Source of the DNA: Alteromonas sp. a30
Lineage (GTDB): Bacteria; Pseudomonadota; Gammaproteobacteria; Enterobacterales; Alteromonadaceae
Direction of reading: 5' to 3'
Length of the DNA: 64,000 bases
Assembly (NCBI RefSeq): GCF_026788005.1
Contig: NZ_JABEPE010000005.1
Span: 1 to 64,000, forward strand
A program made the translations under genes and the position numbers. Each line of letters starts with the position of its first letter. The first letter of the stretch is position 1. The notes under the pieces were generated by a model, which saw nothing but the letters and a program-made list of their open reading frames with translations, was not told where the DNA came from and ran no database searches. Positions 55,682 to 64,000 of the stretch are shown here, piece after piece.

Positions 55682-56010
55682 GCTTAAATAGTAATGGGAA
55701 TGCCTAAATTGAAGCGAATTGGCGTTCAGAAAAGTTTGTCTTGAATGTTTTAGAGCTATCCCGTTTAGAAGTCATAACCACTATTGAAATATGACATTTT
55801 TATGAAAAACGAGGCTCTATTTTACAACATTAATGGGAAGCCGAAGTGCTTATTTTAAGCAGCATTGCGGCTTCATAGCATTCATTATAATACTTCCTAA
55901 AAACCACTCCAATCCTATGAAAATTTACATAATAAAAGTTGTTAAATTTCACAGGGTCGTTAGTATGTCGCATTAATTTATACAACCATTAACACACCAT
56001 CGGAAAAGTA
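55682..56010. other. Intergenic region before the SapC-like gene
   Basis: About 330 AT-rich bases; no gene or strong repeat noticed. Confidence 0.45.
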
Positions 56011-56721
56011 ATGGCCAAGGTAGAACTTTTAAATAGCAATACTCATAAGAATATTAAAATTAAAACTAACCGTGATGTTAGTGATTTAAAACAGCAAAGC
56101 ATTTTACCACTCGTGCTTGGAGAGTTTTCTCACGCTGCTATCGAATTCCCAATTTGTTTTATTAAAAACAGCGAAAGTGACGAAATACAGGTCGTTGCTT
56201 TAATGGGCATTGAGCGTGGCGAAAACTTATTTGTTAAAGGCTCGGATTGGGATGCGGCATACATGCCAGCTCGTTACACGCATCGTCCATTTGGTTTATT
56301 GCAAAACCCTGAAGACAAAGCAAACTTCGGCATTGCCGTTGACTTTGACAGTGAACTTGTTAACGAAGATGATGGCGTAGCGCTATTCGACGAAAACGGT
56401 AACGAAACTGAGTTCTTATCGAAGCAAAAAGATGCCATGCGCACTTATCTTGAGCAAGAGCACCTGACCAAAGGATTCGCGAAAGAGCTTATGGATAAAG
56501 AACTTTTAGTTCAACGTCAGATCACCGTTACAGTCAATGACAAGCAATTTAACATTGATGGCGTTTATATCATCGACGAAAAGAAAGTCGAAGAAATGTC
56601 AGACGAGCAATTCCTTGATTTCCGTAAGCGCGGCTTATTGAATCCGATCTTTACGCATTTACTATCTATGCGTCAGATGAATAATTTAATCCGTCGTAAA
56701 TCAATGCTAACTCAAGCATAG
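56011..56721 (+). CDS. SapC-family protein
   Basis: A 236-residue SapC-like protein (PF07277): LPLVLGEFSHAAIEFPICF, then WDAAYMPARYTHRPFGL. In Campylobacter the family name comes from S-layer genes, but in gammaproteobacteria its members are soluble and of unclear role. No signal peptide. Function not established. Confidence 0.8.
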   Translation: MAKVELLNSNTHKNIKIKTNRDVSDLKQQSILPLVLGEFSHAAIEFPICFIKNSESDEIQVVALMGIERGENLFVKGSDWDAAYMPARYTHRPFGLLQNPEDKANFGIAVDFDSELVNEDDGVALFDENGNETEFLSKQKDAMRTYLEQEHLTKGFAKELMDKELLVQRQITVTVNDKQFNIDGVYIIDEKKVEEMSDEQFLDFRKRGLLNPIFTHLLSMRQMNNLIRRKSMLTQA

Positions 56722-56798
56722 AATATTTGGTTGGTTAGGCAGCAACACTGTTGCCTAGCTTTTCTGAAAAATGCTTTAAGTTAAGACGATTAGCAAGC

Positions 56799-57095
56799 GT
56801 GCCAAAGACAAAAGAAACGAAAAAGAATAAATCTGAATCAGAGAAGGAACTGGACAGAACAGCTGCGCTTGAAATTAAGCGCCATATTAAAGCTGAAATG
56901 GCATTAAGGGGGTTAAATTATAAAACCCTAGCACATCTACTTACCGACAATGGTCGCCCAATAACAGAACAAGGGCTACGCAATAAAGTTAGTAAAAGCT
57001 CCCACCGAACAACTTGGTATTGGCACCTGATGAAAACGATTCAATCTGTGAGCTATCAAGCGACAAAGAAGAACAGTAACACATCTCCTGAATAA
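56799..57095 (+). CDS. DUF6471-like protein
   Basis: About 98 residues from GTG 56799; the frame extends to a TTG at 56751. The core IKRHIKAEMALRGLNYKTLA, followed by DNGRPITEQGLRNKVS, matches DUF6471, an HTH-like family often near mobile genes. Lys/Glu-rich N-terminus. Start uncertain because no clear ribosome site was seen. Confidence 0.6.
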   Translation: MPKTKETKKNKSESEKELDRTAALEIKRHIKAEMALRGLNYKTLAHLLTDNGRPITEQGLRNKVSKSSHRTTWYWHLMKTIQSVSYQATKKNSNTSPE

Positions 57096-57249
57096 ACCTA
57101 TTCATCACTCCCCCCCTCTCCGATAGGCTTCTACAATAGATAAAATCAATGCTACCTAATTGTTTTATAAATTTGTAAAGATTACCAAATCGGTTATTAT
57201 ATTACCCATTCCATCTCTAAAGCTCTTAGCCAATTCATTTTTGAGTAAA

Positions 57250-57275
57250 AGATTGAACCAATTTTAGTTCAATCT
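57250..57275. promoter_or_regulatory. Operator-like inverted repeat upstream of an HTH gene
   Basis: AGATTGAAC (57250-57258) and GTTCAATCT (57267-57275) are exact complements with an eight-base spacer, 22 bases upstream of the HTH gene; no T-run follows, so it is more likely an operator than a terminator. Confidence 0.6.
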
Positions 57276-57297
57276 AAGCCGAACGAAGTGTTAACCT

Positions 57298-57573
57298 ATG
57301 TCATCAAAAAAAAGCGTGAATAAGACGCATATTGCAAAGGCAGAAGTCTTGAAGAAACTCAGATTAAATTCGGGTCTTACTCAACAAGATCTCGCCTTAA
57401 GGCTGCAAGTGAGTCGAGAAAAGATAGTCGCTATCGAAAATTGTTATTTAGCAACAATACAAGAGCTTGAAAATGAACTTATTTCAAATTGGTGGCTAAT
57501 ATGTAAGCCAAGGGCTCAAGAGGAAACAAAGAGCGAATTTAGAAAGCTAATTGATAGGATATTCCCATACTAA
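57298..57573 (+). CDS. XRE-type HTH regulator
   Basis: A 91-residue protein with HTH residues LRLNSGLTQQDLALRLQVSR (about 24-43) and a helical C-terminal part. Its TAA is followed at once by the ATG of a membrane protein gene, so the two form a pair. The inverted repeat upstream suggests autoregulation. Confidence 0.75.
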   Translation: MSSKKSVNKTHIAKAEVLKKLRLNSGLTQQDLALRLQVSREKIVAIENCYLATIQELENELISNWWLICKPRAQEETKSEFRKLIDRIFPY

Positions 57574-58284
57574 ATGTTTTTTACTGGAAACACGTACAAA
57601 GCCCTCAGCATGGTAATTACAGGATGTTTTATTGCTTTAGGGATTTATACCCTAGGCAATATTTATATTTTTGATCAGCTTTACTTTATATTTTTGTTAA
57701 TTACTGCTTTTTATGTCAAAAAGAATATTAATTTACTTGGCATTATCAGCATTTTAATTTTAGGAAAAGCATTAGAACAAATTACCTTTTTTGCTCTAAC
57801 CTTAAATAACAATGCACAATGGGTTTTCTACTTTATATGTTTTTTAAGTACGCTCATCTTCCAAAAAGAAAGTGGATTTAAATATTTCCTAGCTGTTGTT
57901 GTTATTAGTCTATATTGCGACCTCTATACTCACCTAAACGAAAGTTTCAGCCCCAATACCGTTTGGTACGTTTTTCTTGCTCTCAACGCTTTTATGGTCA
58001 GAAAGCTGATCATGATGCGGCCCTTCACTACCGCAAGTTATTATCCTGATAAAGTTGAACCCATACCGTTAGACCACCTTATTCATGCCACGTTTGGTAT
58101 CGTAATTTGGGTTAACTTGATTATTTGTACAGTTCTAATATTTTTCACATCCGCAAATATAAACAACACAGAAATGCTACAGAAATTCCATATTTACGTT
58201 ATTCATACCATTATGTTCGGTTTGCTTTATATCGTCCTAAAACACTCAATGAAAATTATTGGCAAAGGCATCATCAAACTTTAG
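57574..58284 (+). CDS. Multi-pass membrane protein paired with HTH regulator
   Basis: A 236-residue protein with seven or more membrane segments, no recognised domain. It begins directly after the HTH stop (TAAATG). The layout, small HTH then large membrane protein, repeats that at 14921-15888. Sequence similarity between the two membrane proteins is not evident by eye. Confidence 0.6.
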   Translation: MFFTGNTYKALSMVITGCFIALGIYTLGNIYIFDQLYFIFLLITAFYVKKNINLLGIISILILGKALEQITFFALTLNNNAQWVFYFICFLSTLIFQKESGFKYFLAVVVISLYCDLYTHLNESFSPNTVWYVFLALNAFMVRKLIMMRPFTTASYYPDKVEPIPLDHLIHATFGIVIWVNLIICTVLIFFTSANINNTEMLQKFHIYVIHTIMFGLLYIVLKHSMKIIGKGIIKL

Positions 58285-58661
58285 TTAATTCGATTTAAGT
58301 GTAGCGTACTAGCTCTAACGCTTTAATTTGAAAAGAAGAAAATCGCCTACTTTGATTAAATTAGAACGGGGATCTGTAATGCAATTCTACAACACAAGAA
58401 TATATGACTTTTACCAAGTTATATTTAGGAAAACTGTTAGGAGAATTACACTACTCAACGAAGAATTGTAGTAGATAAATTATCTATCATAATTATGGAA
58501 TACACTAAGAAAACATGCGTTTCGACAGGAGGTAAATTTAGCATATTAGAAATATGGCAATCGCTATATTTAGAAAACATCTGACTCAGATATAATCCGA
58601 CAAAAACTGAAATCTAAAGTCGACAACAATCGAGTCACTTCTGAATAAATTCATTGAGATA
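58285..58661. other. Intergenic region before tRNA-Ser
   Basis: About 375 AT-rich bases; no gene or strong hairpin recognised. Confidence 0.45.
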
Positions 58662-58749
58662 TGGCGGTGAGGGAGGGATTCGAACCCTCGATACGTTTCC
58701 GTATACACACTTTCCAGGCGTGCTCCTTCAGCCACTCGGACACCTCACC
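58662..58749 (-). tRNA. tRNA-Ser(GGA)
   Basis: An 88-base cloverleaf with long variable arm, encoded CCA and anticodon GGA in loop CTGGAAA. Confidence 0.97.
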
Positions 58750-58877
58750 TAATAGAACATCATCTTTAGCTGAATCACCTAAAGAGGTGGCGTATGTTAG
58801 GCAATTCAGCCGGTTGAATCAAGCGATTATTAGTAAAAACAAATGCTTTCGCTTATTTTTTAGCTAAAGTGACTATT

Positions 58878-59933
58878 TTATATATTACCTTTCACTTTTA
58901 ACTTTTTATCTGCTGAAAAATCCAGCATTCTATTTAAAGGGATTAATGCTTTTTCACGCAAAGCATCATCGACAAATATCTCATTGCCAACATTGTTGGT
59001 CAGCACGCCTTCAATGGCCTCAAGTCCATTCATTGCCATCCAGGGGCAATGCGCGCAACTTTTACATGTCGCACCACTACCAGATGTAGGCGCTTCAATA
59101 AGCTCCTTCTCTGGTACCATCTGCTGCATCTTGTAAAAGATGCCCTTGTCAGTAGCCACGATAAACTTTTGATTAGGAAGGCTCTGAGATGCTTTAATTA
59201 GCTGAGATGTTGAGCCTACTGCATCTGCCATCTCTACAACACTGGCTGGTGATTCTGGATGAACAAGAATGGCTGCATCAGGATAAAGTTTTTTCATTTT
59301 AGCGAGTGCTTTTGCAGAGAACTCATCATGAACGATACACTCGCCATTCCACAATAACATGTCGGCGCCTGTCTTCTTCGCAATATAACTTCCTAGGTGC
59401 CTATCTGGTGCCCAAAGTATCTTTTCGCCCTGCTCTTCTAAATACTCGACTACATCAACAGCAATACTTGATGTGACAACCCAATCTGCCCTAGCCTTCA
59501 CTGCTGCGGAAGTATTTGCATAAACCACTACAGTGTGGTCAGGATGTGCGTCACAAAAGTCACTAAATTCTTTAATCGGGCAACCTAAGTCCAAAGAACA
59601 GGTCGCCTCAAGTGTTGGCATGAACACGCGCTTTTCAGGGCTCAGTATCTTCGCTGTTTCCCCCATGAATTTAACACCAGCAATAATCAAGGTGTCAGCG
59701 GCACAATCTCGACCAAATCTAGCCATTTCTAAAGAATCAGAAACAAAGCCCCCAGTTTCTTCAGCCAATGCTTGAATTTCAGGGTCCGTGTAGTAATGCG
59801 CGATCAATTTTGCATTTTGCTGCTTCAGCAATGTTTTGATCTGCTCTCGGTGAGCCAATTTTTGACTTTCGGTCAAAATGGCCGGTTTCTTAGGGAATGG
59901 ATAATCTATCTCAATTCTGCTCGCCTGAATCAT
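58878..59933 (-). CDS. nadA: Quinolinate synthase A
   Basis: A 351-residue enzyme that condenses iminoaspartate and dihydroxyacetone phosphate to quinolinate in NAD synthesis. Three conserved cysteines for the [4Fe-4S] cluster lie in [24 protein letters not shown] and [31 protein letters not shown] is the substrate-binding N-terminal part. Confidence 0.97.
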   Translation of the reverse strand: MIQASRIEIDYPFPKKPAILTESQKLAHREQIKTLLKQQNAKLIAHYYTDPEIQALAEETGGFVSDSLEMARFGRDCAADTLIIAGVKFMGETAKILSPEKRVFMPTLEATCSLDLGCPIKEFSDFCDAHPDHTVVVYANTSAAVKARADWVVTSSIAVDVVEYLEEQGEKILWAPDRHLGSYIAKKTGADMLLWNGECIVHDEFSAKALAKMKKLYPDAAILVHPESPASVVEMADAVGSTSQLIKASQSLPNQKFIVATDKGIFYKMQQMVPEKELIEAPTSGSGATCKSCAHCPWMAMNGLEAIEGVLTNNVGNEIFVDDALREKALIPLNRMLDFSADKKLKVKGNI

Positions 59934-60137
59934 TCTGCTCTCTTGATCTGCTCGTTTTCTACTACAACTGAAAAGTTATTCATTAATGCTTTAGCCATAT
60001 CCTTGGTAAAACTAAAACGCCCGCATTATCTTAGAAATAAGAAGTTAATGCCAACAAAAAGCATGATATTTAATAAGGCAGAGTACTAAAATGAGATTTG
60101 AATAGTAAGTGTAAGATGACGGTAAACTTGGCGTAGA

Positions 60138-60213
60138 TGGTGGGTCGTGCTGGATTCGAACCAGCGACCAATTGATTAAAAGTCAACTGCTCTACCAACT
60201 GAGCTAACGACCC
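60138..60213 (-). tRNA. tRNA-Lys(UUU), copy 1
   Basis: A 76-base cloverleaf with CCA, acceptor GGGTCGT, anticodon TTT. Confidence 0.97.
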
Positions 60214-60251
60214 ATCATTATATTGAATTTGAAAACAAACGACTTTTTAAG

Positions 60252-60327
60252 TGGTGGGTCGTGCTGGATTCGAACCAGCGACCAATTGATTAAAAGTCAA
60301 CTGCTCTACCAACTGAGCTAACGACCC
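60252..60327 (-). tRNA. tRNA-Lys(UUU), copy 2
   Basis: Identical to the copy at 60138-60213, 38 bases apart. Confidence 0.97.
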
Positions 60328-60522
60328 ACAATTTGTTTTCTTTGTTGCTCCGTGGCAACGGAGGCGTATATTACTTAAAAGATTTTTTCGTGCAAGCCTT
60401 AAATGTCGATTTATTTGATTTTCTTGTTCAACCGAACAATTTACGGGCAAATTGACGAGGATTACAACAAAATATGGTCACACAGCTTCGGCCTCGACCA
60501 ATTTACCTTGCAAATAAAATAA

Positions 60523-61269
60523 CTACTTCAAGCCTTTAATGCGACTTTCCGCTAGCTTACGAACACTAGAATCCGGATACTCTTTGACAACTTGCTCAAA
60601 TAATTTCAATGCTTGCGCTTTATTGTTTTGCCTCAAAGCTACCACACCCAATTTCAACAACGAGTCTGCCCTTTTGGTGGAATCAGGATAAAAACTTACC
60701 ACTGTACTAAAATGTTCTTTCGCAGAAGCCCATTCTTGCTTGTTAAACAATAATAACCCCAACCAATAATGTGCATTTGGAGCATATTCGGACTTTGGAA
60801 AACGCGTTAAGAAGCTTTGAAATTGAGGAATTGCCTGCTCATATTTCTTATCCTTAAGAATAAGATTAACCGCCTGATCGTACATAGTACTCTCATCAGC
60901 GGACATTTGAGGTTCTGGAGCAGGATTAGAATCACCTGATGAATTAGTCGAGGAAGGTTTACGCATTGCCATTTCAATACGCTTATCAATTTCTAAGTAT
61001 AGTTCACGTTGTCGCTGGAGAATTTGTTCCAACTTATGACTATGAACTTCAAGATCACCTCGAATTTGATTAACTTCTTGTTGCATGTCATCAAGCTGAG
61101 TTTGCAACCTATGCTGCATATCACCGCGAGATTCCACCATTCGCTCTAATACAGCGACGCGATCATTTATCGAGCTTCCATTAACATTCGCTACTGGAGC
61201 CGGAGCAGCATTAACAGCTGCTCCAAATAAGACCAGAGGAACTAACGTGCTCTGAGTTAACCTACGCAT
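60523..61269 (-). CDS. cpoB: Cell division coordinator CpoB (YbgF)
   Basis: A 248-residue periplasmic protein: signal peptide (to about 22), coiled-coil (about 32-90), Ser/Pro linker, and TPR-type repeats (ALKLFEQVVKEYPDSS). It coordinates Tol-Pal constriction with PBP1b. It is one base after pal, the last gene of the tol-pal operon. Confidence 0.94.
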   Translation of the reverse strand: MRRLTQSTLVPLVLFGAAVNAAPAPVANVNGSSINDRVAVLERMVESRGDMQHRLQTQLDDMQQEVNQIRGDLEVHSHKLEQILQRQRELYLEIDKRIEMAMRKPSSTNSSGDSNPAPEPQMSADESTMYDQAVNLILKDKKYEQAIPQFQSFLTRFPKSEYAPNAHYWLGLLLFNKQEWASAKEHFSTVVSFYPDSTKRADSLLKLGVVALRQNNKAQALKLFEQVVKEYPDSSVRKLAESRIKGLK

Positions 61270-61827
61270 TTATTGATAAACCAATACAGCTCGACGGTTC
61301 TTAGAAAATGCAGATTCAGTATCACCCATAACAGCAGGTTTTTCTTCGCCATAAGAAACAACTGAAATTTGTGAACTGCTTACGCCTGAGTTAAGCAAGA
61401 AAGTTTCAACCGCTTTTGCTCTTCGCTCGCCCAAGGCAATATTATATTCAGGTGTACCACGCTTATCACAATGCCCTTCAATAACGACTCGTTGAGAAGG
61501 ATTCTGCACTAGGAAGTCAGCGTGCTCAGAAAGCAGTGAGTGGAACTCAGATTGAAGATTAGAGCGATCAAATCCGAAATAAACGATTTGATCGTTTCGA
61601 AGCATTTCCAATTTTTCTCTTTTGATTTCTTCAGCGGTTTTAATACGGTCCGCACGATCTAATTGAACATCAGATCCACCGTTAGCACTTGAAGAAGAAG
61701 TAGAACTAGAGGCAGCAGCGTTTCTCTCTGCGTCAGCTTGGCTGTCGCTCGGGCTAGATGAACACGCTACCAAAGTGGCCATAGGAAGAGCGATTAACAC
61801 CCCTTTCAATACTTTGTTCAATTGCAT
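61270..61827 (-). CDS. pal: Peptidoglycan-associated lipoprotein Pal
   Basis: A 185-residue lipoprotein with lipobox LVAC (Cys22), Ser/Ala-rich linker and OmpA-like domain (VIEGHCDKRGTPEYNIALGERRA) that binds meso-DAP peptidoglycan. Works with TolB and TolA in outer-membrane constriction. Confidence 0.97.
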   Translation of the reverse strand: MQLNKVLKGVLIALPMATLVACSSSPSDSQADAERNAAASSSTSSSSANGGSDVQLDRADRIKTAEEIKREKLEMLRNDQIVYFGFDRSNLQSEFHSLLSEHADFLVQNPSQRVVIEGHCDKRGTPEYNIALGERRAKAVETFLLNSGVSSSQISVVSYGEEKPAVMGDTESAFSKNRRAVLVYQ

Positions 61828-61877
61828 CCTCGGAATCCTTATTTTTATAAAAATATACTTATCTAACTGTTAACTAA

Positions 61878-63236
61878 TTACAATAAAAACGGAGACCAGC
61901 TTGGAGACTTCACCTCTCCATTAGCGGCTGGTAATCTTGCTTTAAACCGACCATCAAGGGAGACCAACGACAACACTTGTCGACCTTGATGTAGGGTGCT
62001 ATAAATAATCATCGCCCCATTTGGTGCAATACTCGGTGACTCATCCAAATAAGTTTTGGTTAGCACTTGCATTACACCCGTTTTCAAATCTTGTCTGGCA
62101 ATATGATAATTGCCTCGGGTTCTGTTAACCATCACCAACTCTGCTCCATTTGGCGTAACAGTCCCCCCTAAATTCCATTCACCTTCAAATGTTAGGCGGC
62201 GAACCTTTCCAGATGCTAAATTTACGCGATAAATCTGTGGTTTGCCACCCTGTTCTGATGTAAATATTATGCTTTTTCCATCGGGCATCCACGCGGGCTC
62301 TGTATCTATAGTACGATTTTTCGTCAACCGTCGTAATTGACGGGAAGCTAAATCCATAACATACAGTTCTGCATTTCCATCTTTGGATAATACCATCGCC
62401 ATTTGTTTTCCATCAGGAGAAAACACTGGAGAGCCATTAATTCCGGGGAAATCCGTTAATCGAGTGCGGCTCATGGTATATATATCCTGCATATATATCT
62501 GTGAACGTTTGTTTTCAAAACTAACATACACTAGCTTATTCCCATCAGGAGACCATGTTGGTGACATTAATGGCTCACGAGAACGTAATAGCACGCGCTC
62601 GTTTTCGCCATCATAATCAGCTACAACAAGCTGATATGGGTATTTCTCAGTACGAAAGTCTTTAACAATAACGTAGGCGATTCTTGTTAAAAATGCCCCT
62701 TTAATACCTGTTAATTTTTCAAAAACGATGTCACTTATACGGTGAGCGTGTTGTCTGAAATTGTCACCATCTACAATTGACTGGCTTGTTTCAAGAACAT
62801 GATCATCACTATCCACTAAACGACCATTGCTTAAAATTTGCGATCTGCCGCCTGTTATCTGTCCTCGCACAACATCGATTAATTCAAAAGTCACAAGATA
62901 ACGATTCAAAGAGTGCTGCTGAACACTGCCAACCAAGATGACATCAACACCTGCTCCAGCCCATGCAGAATAATCAACTTCAGAGTCGCTGGCCGGGTAT
63001 TGGGGCATTGTGCCAACATCTACAGGTTTAAACTTTCCGCTTCTTCTTAAATCTGCGCTAATAACGTTTTCCAAGCGTCCGGGTAGCACGCCGGCGCCCT
63101 TCCACTTAAATGGCACAATACCAATTGGTCTGGCTGTGTCTATTCCTTCAGTGATAACTATTTCCAGCGCGGCATAACTTTTGCCAAAAGAAAAAGCGAT
63201 GAAAAAACCAATTACCAAATAAATTTTCTTTAACAT
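61878..63236 (-). CDS. tolB: Tol-Pal system beta-propeller TolB
   Basis: A 452-residue periplasmic protein: signal peptide ([11 protein letters not shown]), an N-terminal domain with [19 protein letters not shown], and a six-bladed propeller with repeated SPDGxxL units. It binds Pal through the propeller and TolA at the N-terminus. Its ATG overlaps the tolA stop. Confidence 0.97.
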   Translation of the reverse strand: MLKKIYLVIGFFIAFSFGKSYAALEIVITEGIDTARPIGIVPFKWKGAGVLPGRLENVISADLRRSGKFKPVDVGTMPQYPASDSEVDYSAWAGAGVDVILVGSVQQHSLNRYLVTFELIDVVRGQITGGRSQILSNGRLVDSDDHVLETSQSIVDGDNFRQHAHRISDIVFEKLTGIKGAFLTRIAYVIVKDFRTEKYPYQLVVADYDGENERVLLRSREPLMSPTWSPDGNKLVYVSFENKRSQIYMQDIYTMSRTRLTDFPGINGSPVFSPDGKQMAMVLSKDGNAELYVMDLASRQLRRLTKNRTIDTEPAWMPDGKSIIFTSEQGGKPQIYRVNLASGKVRRLTFEGEWNLGGTVTPNGAELVMVNRTRGNYHIARQDLKTGVMQVLTKTYLDESPSIAPNGAMIIYSTLHQGRQVLSLVSLDGRFKARLPAANGEVKSPSWSPFLL

Positions 63237-64000
63237 TACAAGTTGGGCTCTACTGTTAAGTTAATATCTTTCAATTCTGCGTATACGTCTGGGTCCGGGG
63301 ATACAGGTAAAGTTGTCGCTTTTAAAACAGCCGATTCAGCTGCCCGACATAAAATGGTATCCCCCTGTAACACCCTAACGCTTAATACCAATCCATTTGA
63401 CGCTAATTTAACGTTCAAACGACACTTTTTGCCCTTCATTGAATCATCAACAATCAAATTACGAATGATGGTTTGTTTGATCAGAGCTTCATATTTTTGC
63501 AACTCCGTTAATACTTGCCTACGTCGTTGCTGATTCTTTCTAGAAGCCTGCTCGGCCTCCAATTGTTCCTGCAATAAGCGTTCTTGTTCAGCTCTTTCCC
63601 TTTCTTCCCTTTTCTTTCTTGCCTCTTGCTCCTTGCGTTTTTTCTCTTCCCTTTCCCGTTTTTTCTTTTCTTCTGCTTGTCGCTGTTGCTCTTCTTTCTT
63701 CTGACGTTCTATTTCACGCTTACGAGCTTCCTCTTTTTTCCTTTGCTCTTTCAATTTTTTCTCTTTCGCTTTTCGAGCTGCAGCTTCCTTTCTACGCTTT
63801 ATTTCAGCTTTACGTTTGGCTTCTGCTTGCTGTTTCTTTCTGGCGGCCTCTGCTCGCCTTTGCTGCTCTTTTCGAATAACAGCGTCTTTTTCTTGCTGAA
63901 TCTTCTCTAATTTAGCCTCCACAAGCGCTTTATCAATAGATACTGCATTGATAATAGGTGCCGAGACCTCCACTACCTGAGGCTTAGGAGTCGAAACGAA
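63236..64000 (-). CDS. tolA: TolA, C-terminal part
   Basis: Inner-membrane protein of the Tol-Pal system; the N-terminal anchor lies beyond the window. Visible are a short linker ([16 protein letters not shown]), a very long Lys/Glu/Arg/Ala/Gln coiled-coil (domain II) and the C-terminal domain III ([20 protein letters not shown], then ending with NLTVEPNL). Domain III contacts TolB/Pal and is also the docking point for filamentous phage adsorption proteins and some colicins. Confidence 0.94.
   Translation of the reverse strand, partial: FVSTPKPQVVEVSAPIINAVSIDKALVEAKLEKIQQEKDAVIRKEQQRRAEAARKKQQAEAKRKAEIKRRKEAAARKAKEKKLKEQRKKEEARKREIERQKKEEQQRQAEEKKKREREEKKRKEQEARKKREERERAEQERLLQEQLEAEQASRKNQQRRRQVLTELQKYEALIKQTIIRNLIVDDSMKGKKCRLNVKLASNGLVLSVRVLQGDTILCRAAESAVLKATTLPVSPDPDVYAELKDINLTVEPNL

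Noticed and set aside
58661-58867. Frame over tRNA-Ser(GGA)
   Set aside because: Includes the tRNA and lacks a ribosome site.
60247-60450. Frame over tRNA-Lys
   Set aside because: Chance frame through a complete tRNA.
63584-63910. Phe/Leu/Ser-rich frames antisense to tolA
   Set aside because: They are the complement of the Lys/Glu-rich coiled-coil of TolA.

Overview
The window looks like a chromosomal segment of a marine gammaproteobacterium, most likely from the Alteromonadales. The basis is the housekeeping gene set and order: pgsA-uvrC-uvrY, a tusDCBE run next to a YccA-type gene, serS-crcB-rarA-lolA-ftsK-lrp/ald, and tolA-tolB-pal-cpoB with tRNA-Lys genes and nadA. No rRNA, CRISPR array or IS element was found. 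The genus cannot be fixed from the sequence alone.

Region 1 (1-10230) is the right part of an integrated filamentous phage (inovirus); its left end lies outside the window. On the minus strand, in transcription order, it has a small regulator, an HUH replication endonuclease, an ssDNA-binding protein, small proteins, the major coat protein followed by a terminator, minor coat and adsorption proteins and the Zot assembly ATPase. A CI-like repressor is divergent. Three accessory membrane or secreted genes follow, then a tyrosine integrase facing a tRNA-Leu gene, the probable attachment site. A 27-codon gene with ATGA overlaps at both ends sits among the structural genes.

Region 2 (10231-13783) is host core: tRNA-Leu, tRNA-Cys, tRNA-Gly, pgsA, uvrC and uvrY. 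Region 3 (13894-16301) is accessory: a Lar-like zinc-ribbon protein, a coupled cassette of HTH regulator, multi-pass membrane protein and small secreted protein, and a divergent HTH gene.

Region 4 (16874-36921) is the most striking part. It has a P2-like set of contractile tail genes (D, X, U, T, E/E' with a -1 frameshift site, FII, FI, two paralogous fibre-like genes, adaptor proteins, I, J, W, V), two holins, an M15-type endolysin and regulators, but no terminase, portal, capsid, scaffold or integrase. It is best read as an R-type tailocin (phage-tail-like bacteriocin) locus. An antiterminator-like gene sits just before a strong terminator that precedes the lysis and tail genes.

Region 5 (36990-64000) is mostly core: a DUF2157/GDYXXLXY pair, twin tRNA-Ser(UGA), a BI-1/YccA protein, tusDCBE (tRNA 2-thiolation), serS, crcB, rarA, lolA, ftsK, divergent lrp/ald, a CPA2 antiporter with an EF-hand neighbour, trhO, a diguanylate cyclase, a SapC-family protein with a DUF6471 protein, another HTH-membrane protein pair with a clear operator, tRNA-Ser(GGA), nadA, twin tRNA-Lys(UUU) and the Tol-Pal genes, with tolA cut by the window end.
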